This document shows, in pieces, positions 6,572 through 12,945 of a DNA stretch of 12,945 bases. Source of the DNA: Ignavibacteria bacterium (GTDB taxonomy: Bacteria; Bacteroidota; Ignavibacteria; Tepidaquicellales; OLB5); NCBI GenBank assembly GCA_027492415.1, contig JAPUEV010000219.1:1-12945 (forward strand). The letters run 5' to 3'. The position numbers were made by a program, and so were the translations under genes. Below the pieces are notes generated by a model, which ran no database searches, had not been told where the DNA came from, and was given only the letters and a program-made list of their open reading frames with translations. Each line of letters starts with the position of its first letter. Position 1 is the stretch's first letter.

Positions 6572-7393
6572 ATGACCATTTCAATCGTAATTGCAAACTG
6601 GAACACTTTAGATCTGATAAAGCAGTGTATTGAATCTATTGTTGAAACAACTCCACTGAGTGAAATTGAATATGAGATAATAATTATTGATAATGCCTCT
6701 TCTGACGGCAGCACGGAATATCTACGGGGTCTTGGTGACAAAATTACGCTGATAGAAAATAGTGAGAACCTTGGATATGCCAAAGCGTGCAACCAGGGGA
6801 TGAAAATTGCAAAGGGCCAGTATATTCTTCTGCTGGGCAGCGATACAATAATGCAACCAGTCACTTTAAAGGAGTGTGCAGGCTTTCTGGATACAAATAA
6901 AGAAGCAGGAGCTGTATCCTGCAGGCTTCTGAATCCGAACGGAAGCGTACAGAACAGCCTGAAGAAATTCCCTGAGCTTAAGAATGCGTTTTACACTTAC
7001 CTTTCTTTTGACAAGATGAACAGGGAGTATGATATGGCTGATTTTGATTACAGCCAAACCTGTACAATAGAGCAGGCAGCGGCAACTTTCCTTATGGTGA
7101 GAAGAGATATAATGGAAAAAATAAATTACTTTGATGAATCCTACAGGATACTTTATAATGATGTTGATCTTTGCAGCAGGATATGGAAAACCGGGTACAG
7201 TATATATTTTCTTCATACTGTTTCAATTATCCATTACGGAAGCCACTCAACAAAGAACGCTGATTTTGCATTAAGAAAGATAATGTACAGCGATATTTAC
7301 AGGTATTATTGCAGGAATTTTGGCTTTAAGGCTAAGTTTTTATACCCTATTTTAGCGTTCAGGCTGGTCCTGGTATCTACAATAAGGTCATAA
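6572..7393 (+). CDS. Family 2 glycosyltransferase
   Basis: This cytoplasmic or membrane-associated GT-A fold enzyme of 273 residues probably transfers a sugar from a nucleotide-sugar donor to a growing lipid-linked glycan. It starts directly with the first Rossmann strand (TISIVIANWNT, 2-12). DNASSDGS (40-47) is the usual nucleotide-binding turn and NLGYAKACNQG (66-76) the conserved helix. The metal-binding position reads LLLGSDT (87-92), where relatives more often have NPDT or NND. QAAATFLMVRR (168-178) and YNDVDLCSRIWKTGY (195-209) match the acceptor and catalytic segments of rhamnosyltransferase-like (WbbL-type) enzymes, and HYGSHS (221-226) follows. The sugar cannot be assigned. It is the first gene of the polysaccharide cluster, 37 bases before the flippase gene, with no Shine-Dalgarno and no recognisable promoter. 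Confidence 0.9.
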   Translation: MTISIVIANWNTLDLIKQCIESIVETTPLSEIEYEIIIIDNASSDGSTEYLRGLGDKITLIENSENLGYAKACNQGMKIAKGQYILLLGSDTIMQPVTLKECAGFLDTNKEAGAVSCRLLNPNGSVQNSLKKFPELKNAFYTYLSFDKMNREYDMADFDYSQTCTIEQAAATFLMVRRDIMEKINYFDESYRILYNDVDLCSRIWKTGYSIYFLHTVSIIHYGSHSTKNADFALRKIMYSDIYRYYCRNFGFKAKFLYPILAFRLVLVSTIRS

Positions 7394-7430
7394 AACCATA
7401 AAAAATCAGTAATAAAGCCAATTATATAGA

Positions 7431-9836
7431 ATGTCTTTAACAGACAAAGTAATAAAAAATACATATTATCTTGTAGTATCACAATTGGTTGGCTTTATAT
7501 TCCCTCTTATTTTAACCCCGTTTATAATAGGCAGGATAGGTGAAAGCGCATTTGGTATCTACGCGCTTGTGCTTGGTTTTGCAGGCATATTCGGGCTGTT
7601 TGATATGAGCATTTCAAGCTCCTTTATAAAATTCATTTCAGAACATTATACAAAGAAAGAATACAAAGAATTAAACTCTGTAATTAATACAGGTATAGTT
7701 TTTTATACTGTATTTTCGCTGATATGCTGTATCATTGGAATAGTCTTCATGGGAAAATTCCTCTCAATGCTGAATATCAACGAAAATTTCAGGCACACAG
7801 CAAACATTGCTTATGTGATAAGCCTTGCTGCATTCTTTGTAACAAACTCATTCGGTATATTCAATTCAGTGCTTGTAAGCCTGCAGAAAATGTACCTTAC
7901 AAGCATCCTAGGAATGCTTTTAAGCTTAATAAATTTTATTTTGATAATTGTTCTGCTTACAAGCGGTTACGGCTTAAATGAGCTTTTGTATCTTCATATA
8001 ACAGTGATATGCATAAGTATTCTGATAAGCTTTATTGCAGCCAAAAAAGCTCTTCCACAGATGAAGCTTAATCCTTTCAGGTTCCACTTCCCTTCATTGA
8101 AAAAAATGTCAAACTTCGGCATACAGATGCAGGTATCAAAGCTCTCATCATTTGCTGCTGATAAATACGATGAGTACCTGCTTGCATTTTTTTCAGTGAT
8201 AAGCAATGTAACATTTTACAATATCAGCACTAAAATTGTAAGGATAGGCAAGTTCATGCCGTTCCAGCTTATTCCCCAGGTTGCGCCTGTTGCTGCGGAG
8301 CTTAAAGCGAGGGATGACTCAGATAAGATAATCCGCTTATTCAACGATACATCAAAATACCTTACGATCATTTCGCTTCCTATATTTACGTATATTTTTA
8401 TTTTTGCTGACCTGCTTATAAAAACATGGATGGGTGACGGGTTTGAAATTTCCGCTCACCTTCTGCGGATACTGGCAGTCGGACAGATGATAAATATGAT
8501 ATTTTCCGCGCCGGGCAACTCGATAATTCCCAATTTAGGCAAGCCCAAATACCAGATGTACGAGGGATTGATATTCCTTGGTATTAACCTGGTACTAAGC
8601 TACCTGTTAATTAAATATTTTGGAATAGTTGGCGCGGCATACGGCAATACAATTTCAACTGGAATAGCTTCACTGTTTGTATTTTTTGTGTCGGTTTCAT
8701 ACTTTAAGCAGAACTCAATTAATATTCTTAAGAATATTTATATAAAGCCGTTCCTGCTCTGTTTATCCGGGGGTGTTGTATCATACCTGCTCTATTACGC
8801 ATCAAGATTATTTTTTACCGGCTCATACGGAAGGCTTGAAGGCAGCTTATTTATAGCATCTACGTTATTTATCTTTGTAATTATTTACGCTGTAGGAATA
8901 TTTAACAGTAATTACCTTAACAGGAATGACAGGTCTGTACTTATAAAAATTGCAGATAGAGCCTTACCGCTAAAAAAGCTAATTAATCACAGGAACCGTA
9001 TCCGAAAAACAGCGGAAACAAAATACAATGGTGAGTTAATAAGTATATTTATTGTTTCCCATAACCGGAAGAATTTCCTTAAGAAATGTATCGAATCACT
9101 GTTACCTACAATAGAAGGATTTAATTATGAGCTTATAGTCTGGGATAATGATTCAGCACAGGATACTAAAGATTATCTTGGCTCATTAAAAGACAGCAGG
9201 ATAAAGATCCGCTTAAACAATGAAAATATAGGGACAAATGCCAAAGGAAAAGCTGCTGCTGTTTGCAAAGGCGAATATATTATCGGTATAGATGATGATG
9301 TGATCTCATTTCCGGCAGGATGGCTGAGTGAAATGTTAAGGGCATATAAATCAGTTCCCCGGATGGGTTATTTATCAACAGATGTAATACAGAACGAATT
9401 CACAACCGGGGCAAAGCCGGATGAATCACTATATTTTAATAAAAGCTTTGATAGCGGAAGCTTTACGGTACAATTCGGACCAACAGGCGGCTGGTGTTTT
9501 GTAATATCAAGGGAAATATATGATAAGATAGGTAATTTTGCTGATATTAAAGGAAGGATTTTTTTCAGTGAAGACGGAGACTTTCTGAACAGATTAAAAA
9601 GAAGAGGTTACAGGTTCGGTATCTTAAAAGATGTTAAGGTTTTTCATGCAACCGGAGACCATTATAACAGGGAATATATGGATATATTTGAGAACAAGAT
9701 GAAGGATTACACGGAAAATAAAGCTGATGAATACCATAAAAAGATCAAGTATCAAAAATATTTTGACCTGAGAGGATTGTTCTATCAATTTCTTGATTAT
9801 GCTGACCGTGAATTAACCGGGGACGGGGATAAATGA
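7431..9836 (+). CDS. Wzx-type flippase fused to a family 2 glycosyltransferase
   Basis: This is one uninterrupted frame of 801 residues. Residues 1 to about 495 form a polytopic polysaccharide-export protein of the MATE/MOP type (Wzx/RfbX-like), with about 12-14 hydrophobic segments, the typical N-terminus (SQLVGFIFPLILTPFIIGRIG) and PxYQMYEGLIFLGINLVLSY-like later helices; such proteins flip undecaprenyl-linked sugars to the periplasm. A basic linker (about 497-535) leads to a cytoplasmic GT2 domain (537-801) with IFIVSHNR (539-546), WDND (571-574), the metal motif DDDV (621-624), GGWCF (686-690), SEDGDFLNRLKRRGY (713-727) and HATGDH (739-744). No stop or ATG occurs at the junction. The two parts are normally separate genes, so this is a real fusion or a sequencing frameshift joining them. 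It overlaps the next gene by ATGA. Confidence 0.87.
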   Translation: MSLTDKVIKNTYYLVVSQLVGFIFPLILTPFIIGRIGESAFGIYALVLGFAGIFGLFDMSISSSFIKFISEHYTKKEYKELNSVINTGIVFYTVFSLICCIIGIVFMGKFLSMLNINENFRHTANIAYVISLAAFFVTNSFGIFNSVLVSLQKMYLTSILGMLLSLINFILIIVLLTSGYGLNELLYLHITVICISILISFIAAKKALPQMKLNPFRFHFPSLKKMSNFGIQMQVSKLSSFAADKYDEYLLAFFSVISNVTFYNISTKIVRIGKFMPFQLIPQVAPVAAELKARDDSDKIIRLFNDTSKYLTIISLPIFTYIFIFADLLIKTWMGDGFEISAHLLRILAVGQMINMIFSAPGNSIIPNLGKPKYQMYEGLIFLGINLVLSYLLIKYFGIVGAAYGNTISTGIASLFVFFVSVSYFKQNSINILKNIYIKPFLLCLSGGVVSYLLYYASRLFFTGSYGRLEGSLFIASTLFIFVIIYAVGIFNSNYLNRNDRSVLIKIADRALPLKKLINHRNRIRKTAETKYNGELISIFIVSHNRKNFLKKCIESLLPTIEGFNYELIVWDNDSAQDTKDYLGSLKDSRIKIRLNNENIGTNAKGKAAAVCKGEYIIGIDDDVISFPAGWLSEMLRAYKSVPRMGYLSTDVIQNEFTTGAKPDESLYFNKSFDSGSFTVQFGPTGGWCFVISREIYDKIGNFADIKGRIFFSEDGDFLNRLKRRGYRFGILKDVKVFHATGDHYNREYMDIFENKMKDYTENKADEYHKKIKYQKYFDLRGLFYQFLDYADRELTGDGDK

Positions 9837-10900
9837 AAATAAATTTCATTGTACCTGAAATTACACGAACAGGCGGAATGAATATAATTTTCCAGTATGC
9901 CAACAGGCTTACTGAAAGAGGCCATGATGTTATGTTATACACACCTGTTGTACCGTTTAACCTGCACAAAAACAGGGTTAAATGGTACTTTTTAAAACAC
10001 CAGGTAAAATATACTTTTAAGTGGCTGGTCTCAGGCAAAAAAATAATACCATCAAACATTTTTCATTATAACTTTAAAATAAAGTATGTTCCGGTAATGC
10101 ACAATATGTTCATCAGGGATGCGGATGCATCAATAGCTACTTCATGGCCGACGGCATACCCTGTTTATCATTTCAGCAGCTCAAAGGGCAGGAAGTACTA
10201 CCTGGTGCAGGATTACGAAATATGGAATGCTAACGTTAAGCTTGTGGATAGATCATACACACTTCCGCTTAAAAAGATAGTCTGCAGCAGGCATATGCAG
10301 AACCTGTTAATGGATAAATTCGGGGTAAGCTCTGAGCTGATATACATTGGCCTGGACAGGAACAGGTTTTATAATGATAACAAAATTTATCACACTCCCC
10401 CGGTCATTTCTTTCCAGGATCATACATTACCGAACAAGAATGTTGAAGGCTCTATTTATACAGTGGAAAAGCTGAAGAGTGAATACCCTGACCTGAAAAT
10501 CAGGAGCTTTGGCATCAAAAAATATCACATCATGCCGGGGTATGTTGAGTTCACAGAAAATCCTGATGAAAAAACGCTGACTGAGATATATTCCGGTACC
10601 GATATTTTTCTTTTTTCAAGCAGGTATGAAGGGTTCGGGTCACCGCCATCGGAAGCTATGGCTTGTAAAAGCGCAATAGTTGCTAATAAGGTAGCTGCTA
10701 TACCGGAATATTCCGAACACATGAAAACAGCTATACATGCTGATCCAAGCGACCCCGATGGTTTATATAAAGGCGCAAAATTCCTGATAGATAACCCTGA
10801 GATGATCAAAAAGATATCGGAGGCTGCATATATACATATAAGGGAGTTTATGAACTGGGATATGAGCATAATTCATTTTGAAAAATTTATCAGCACGTAA
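9833..10900 (+). CDS. Family 4 (group 1) glycosyltransferase, WsaF-like
   Basis: This GT-B fold, retaining-type enzyme of 355 residues is expected to add a sugar from a nucleotide donor to the surface glycan on the cytoplasmic side of the inner membrane. The N-terminal domain starts with INFIVPEITRTGGMN (3-17), whose GG is the acceptor-side glycine loop. The segment TSWPTAYPVYHF...KYYLVQDYEIW (103-131) resembles rhamnan-type WsaF transferases. The C-terminal donor domain carries FSSRYEGFGSPPSEAMACKS (261-280), in which E266 and E274 form the E-x7-E donor-binding motif, followed by IPEY (290-293). The start overlaps the flippase-GT2 stop by ATGA, implying coupled translation. The next gene begins 1 base after its stop. 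The fold call is firm; the sugar and linkage are unknown. Confidence 0.9.
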   Translation: MKINFIVPEITRTGGMNIIFQYANRLTERGHDVMLYTPVVPFNLHKNRVKWYFLKHQVKYTFKWLVSGKKIIPSNIFHYNFKIKYVPVMHNMFIRDADASIATSWPTAYPVYHFSSSKGRKYYLVQDYEIWNANVKLVDRSYTLPLKKIVCSRHMQNLLMDKFGVSSELIYIGLDRNRFYNDNKIYHTPPVISFQDHTLPNKNVEGSIYTVEKLKSEYPDLKIRSFGIKKYHIMPGYVEFTENPDEKTLTEIYSGTDIFLFSSRYEGFGSPPSEAMACKSAIVANKVAAIPEYSEHMKTAIHADPSDPDGLYKGAKFLIDNPEMIKKISEAAYIHIREFMNWDMSIIHFEKFIST

Positions 10901-10901
10901 T

Positions 10902-11843
10902 TTGAAAGTATCAGTAATAATAGTAAATCATAATACAGGCAGTATATTGAAGGAATGTATTGAATCATTATACAGGCTGGAAGATGCAGGAATGTTTGAA
11001 GTTGTTATTGTTGATAACTTTTCAGAAGATAATTCACGCGCTATAACAGAAGAGCTGAAACAAAAATACCAGGGGATAAAATCAATATACACGGATTCAC
11101 TCATAAGCTTTTCAGCTGCAAATAACCTGGGCATAAAAGCAACTTCAGGCAAATATGTATTAATAATGAATCCGGATATAATTTTTACCGAACCTGTTTT
11201 TGAAAAATTAATTATTGAGCTGAATAATAATACCACAATTGGCGCAATTACACCTGCATTAACGGGTACTGATAGTAACTTCCAGAGGAATTATTTCCAG
11301 AGATATCCATCATTAAGGCAGTATATTTATTTCAGCTCTTTACTTGCAAAATTGTTCAACAGGTCATTAAAGCGGATGAACCGCTTTCTTGAGAACCAGG
11401 ATATTGATATTACAACCGGCAAATTGTATTTTGCTGAGCAGATACCATGCGCATTCTTTTTTACAGTCAGAACAGTATTAGAAAAAGCCGGGTTTATGGA
11501 TGAGAAATATGTTCTGTTTTTCGAAGATGTTGATCTCAGCTACAGTATCGCAAAAAATTACAAGCTTGCTGTTGATACCTCAGTAAGAGTCACACACCTG
11601 GGCGGCTCCAGCTTTAAAACAGATGATAACTGGTGGCTGCACGGCAGGTACGTTACAAGCATGATTTATTTTTTCAGTAAGCATTACGGCAGCTTCAGGA
11701 CATTTTTATTAAAAGTAACTGTTTATCTTAATACGTATGCTGTTATTGGCACAGAATATATTAAAAAGTTATTCGGTAATAAGGATGATTACAGAATGAA
11801 GAAACATAAATACCAGTTAAAATTGCTTAAGGAAAACAAGTGA
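10902..11843 (+). CDS. Family 2 glycosyltransferase with TTG start
   Basis: This GT-A fold glycosyltransferase has 313 residues from the TTG at 10902. That start gives MKVSVIIVNHN, the usual beginning of the family, and lies 1 base after the upstream stop. A TTG at 10878 would add eight residues and overlap the GT4 gene; no ATG is available before the core. Motifs numbered from 10902: VDNFSEDNS (37-45), SAANNLG (71-77), the metal-binding MNPD (89-92), CAFFFTVR (183-190), FFEDVDLSYSI (206-216) and HLGGSS (232-237). These resemble rhamnosyltransferase-type GT2 enzymes. The C-terminal 60 residues are hydrophobic then basic, which may tether it to the membrane. The downstream GTG overlaps its stop by GTGA. 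The donor sugar is not assignable. Confidence 0.88.
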   Translation: MKVSVIIVNHNTGSILKECIESLYRLEDAGMFEVVIVDNFSEDNSRAITEELKQKYQGIKSIYTDSLISFSAANNLGIKATSGKYVLIMNPDIIFTEPVFEKLIIELNNNTTIGAITPALTGTDSNFQRNYFQRYPSLRQYIYFSSLLAKLFNRSLKRMNRFLENQDIDITTGKLYFAEQIPCAFFFTVRTVLEKAGFMDEKYVLFFEDVDLSYSIAKNYKLAVDTSVRVTHLGGSSFKTDDNWWLHGRYVTSMIYFFSKHYGSFRTFLLKVTVYLNTYAVIGTEYIKKLFGNKDDYRMKKHKYQLKLLKENK

Positions 11844-12799
11844 TAAGCATAGTAATACCAAATTACAACGGACTTGAACATCTTGTGACCTGTTACGCTT
11901 CATTGAAGAAACAGTCATTGCAGGATTTTACTGTTATATTAGCTGATAACGGCTCTAAAGATAATTCAGTGAATTATACAAAAGAGCAGTTTCCCGGTTC
12001 TGCAGTTATCGAGATCGGTTATAATTCAGGTTTTGCAAAGGCAGTGAATGACGGAATAAAATATTCGATGGAGAATTTGAACGACGATTATATATTTCTC
12101 CTGAATAACGATATCGAGCTTGCCCCTGATTTCCTGGAGATTGCGATAAATTCCTTAAAAAATGAGCCAAATACTTCAATTTTAGCAGTAAAAATGCTGA
12201 ATTACTTTAACAGGGATACATTTGATGACTGCGGTGATTTCATTAAATCAGGCGGAGGCTCTCCTTTAGCGCGCGGACATGGACAAAAGGATACCGGACA
12301 ATACGATAAACCGGAATATATTTTTGGCGCATGCGCTGGTGCAGCTATATATAAAAAGGAAATATTTGAAACCATTGGCTACTTTGATGAAAAATTCTTT
12401 GCATACTATGAAGATATTGATCTCAGCTTCAGGGCACAGCTTGCAGGATATAAATGTTATTATGAGCCAAAGGCCGTTTGTTTCCATAAACGGGGCGGCA
12501 CAAGCTCTGTTGCATCACACGGCTTCCAGACAGAAATGTGTGAGCGTAACCTGGTGCTTATGCGGATAAAGAACTATCCGCTTTCAATTTATATACTATA
12601 CCAGCCGCTCTTTTTTATAGCAAGAATGAAAAGATATTATTCATTTTTGCGTTATCATTCATTTACAATATTCCGGCGCGGCATATGGGGATACATAAGG
12701 GGAAGCTTTTTGCTTTTAACCAAGCTGCCGGAACGGTTTAAGATACAGAAAAGCAAAAAAGTATCCAACGAGTACATTAAAAGCCTGTTCATAAAATGA
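11840..12799 (+). CDS. Family 2 glycosyltransferase with GTG start
   Basis: This GT-A fold enzyme of 319 residues starts at a GTG inside the overlap GTGA with the preceding gene. It begins at once with ISIVIPNYNG (2-11), confirming the start. Further motifs: ADNGSKDNS (35-43), NSGFAKAVNDG (62-72), the metal motif LLNND (87-91), FGACAGAAIYKK (162-173), YYEDIDLSFRAQLAGY (189-204) and HKRGGTSS (216-223). This is the classic WbbL/rhamnosyltransferase pattern, though the family also transfers other sugars. Residues after 245 are hydrophobic then strongly basic, suggesting membrane attachment. It is closest in motif style to the incomplete GT2 after it, whose ATG overlaps its stop as ATGA. It is part of the coupled polysaccharide operon. 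Confidence 0.92.
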   Translation: MISIVIPNYNGLEHLVTCYASLKKQSLQDFTVILADNGSKDNSVNYTKEQFPGSAVIEIGYNSGFAKAVNDGIKYSMENLNDDYIFLLNNDIELAPDFLEIAINSLKNEPNTSILAVKMLNYFNRDTFDDCGDFIKSGGGSPLARGHGQKDTGQYDKPEYIFGACAGAAIYKKEIFETIGYFDEKFFAYYEDIDLSFRAQLAGYKCYYEPKAVCFHKRGGTSSVASHGFQTEMCERNLVLMRIKNYPLSIYILYQPLFFIARMKRYYSFLRYHSFTIFRRGIWGYIRGSFLLLTKLPERFKIQKSKKVSNEYIKSLFIK

Positions 12800-12945
12800 G
12801 TGAGCCTGTATCAATAATAATACTGAACTATAACGGGAAGCAATTCCTTAAGGATTGCTTAGGCTCAGTACTGAACCAATCGTACAGCAAGTTTGAGATT
12901 ATATTTTATGATAACAATTCCAGTGACGGCAGCATAGAATTTGTT
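12796..12945 (+). CDS. Family 2 glycosyltransferase, N-terminal part only
   Basis: This gene is cut by the right edge of the window; 50 codons are visible and the frame stays open. It begins with MSEPVSIIILNYNGKQFLKD, the first strand and helix of a GT2 domain, and reaches the nucleotide-binding turn YDNNSSDGS (38-46). The ATG overlaps the previous stop as ATGA, so it continues the coupled operon. The rest of the catalytic domain must lie beyond the window, so the acceptor and the donor cannot be judged. Confidence 0.88.
   Translation, partial: MSEPVSIIILNYNGKQFLKDCLGSVLNQSYSKFEIIFYDNNSSDGSIEFV

Noticed and set aside
10878..10901. Longer TTG start for the third GT2 gene
   Set aside because: It would add eight residues before the first strand and overlap the previous gene; the TTG at 10902 gives the family-typical MKVSVIIVN start.
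6572..12945. Glycosyltransferase cluster as a new defence or mobile system
   Set aside because: No nuclease, helicase, integrase, toxin or phage-like gene is present; all genes fit surface polysaccharide assembly.

Overview
The window looks like chromosomal DNA of an A+T-rich Gram-negative bacterium of the Bacteroidota/Chlorobiota lineage, most likely Ignavibacteria or a close relative. Three signs support this. Two secreted proteins end in a type IX secretion (T9SS) sorting domain with the NYPNPFNP signature common in Ignavibacteria. Most genes lack a Shine-Dalgarno sequence. Four genes carry the Bacteroidetes-type promoter TTG-N20-TAnnTTTG. The assignment is inferred from these traits; no rRNA or tRNA gene is present.

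Layout. Positions 1-230 hold no convincing gene, only a run of small hairpins flanked by an imperfect direct repeat. A MerR-family regulator lies on the minus strand (291-752) with a terminator behind it. All following genes are on the plus strand: glutamyl-tRNA synthetase gltX (1019-2440); two tandem paralogous secreted six-motif beta-propeller proteins with T9SS sorting domains (2553-3893 and 4052-5377), separated by a strong terminator; a PrsW-type intramembrane metalloprotease (5491-6504) followed by a terminator; then a surface-polysaccharide cluster running off the right edge. That cluster contains a GT2 glycosyltransferase (6572-7393), a Wzx-type flippase fused to a GT2 domain (7431-9836), a GT4 transferase (9833-10900), two more GT2 transferases (10902-11843, 11840-12799) and the start of another GT2 gene (12796 to the edge).

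How the genes work together. The first half is a set of singly transcribed genes, each with its own promoter or terminator. The right half is a translationally coupled operon in which stops and starts overlap (ATGA, GTGA) or nearly touch. The glycosyltransferases probably build a lipid-linked oligosaccharide that the flippase domain moves across the inner membrane. T9SS cargo in related bacteria is anchored to a special lipopolysaccharide, so a link between the two halves is possible but is only inference.

Most worth a second look: the exact recurrence of TTG-N20-TAnnTTTG upstream of four genes, the flippase-glycosyltransferase fusion, the structured leader with a strong Shine-Dalgarno in front of the Thr/Gly-rich secreted protein, and a terminator immediately before the polysaccharide operon with no recognisable promoter after it. 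I saw no clear sign of a wholly new defence or mobile system.
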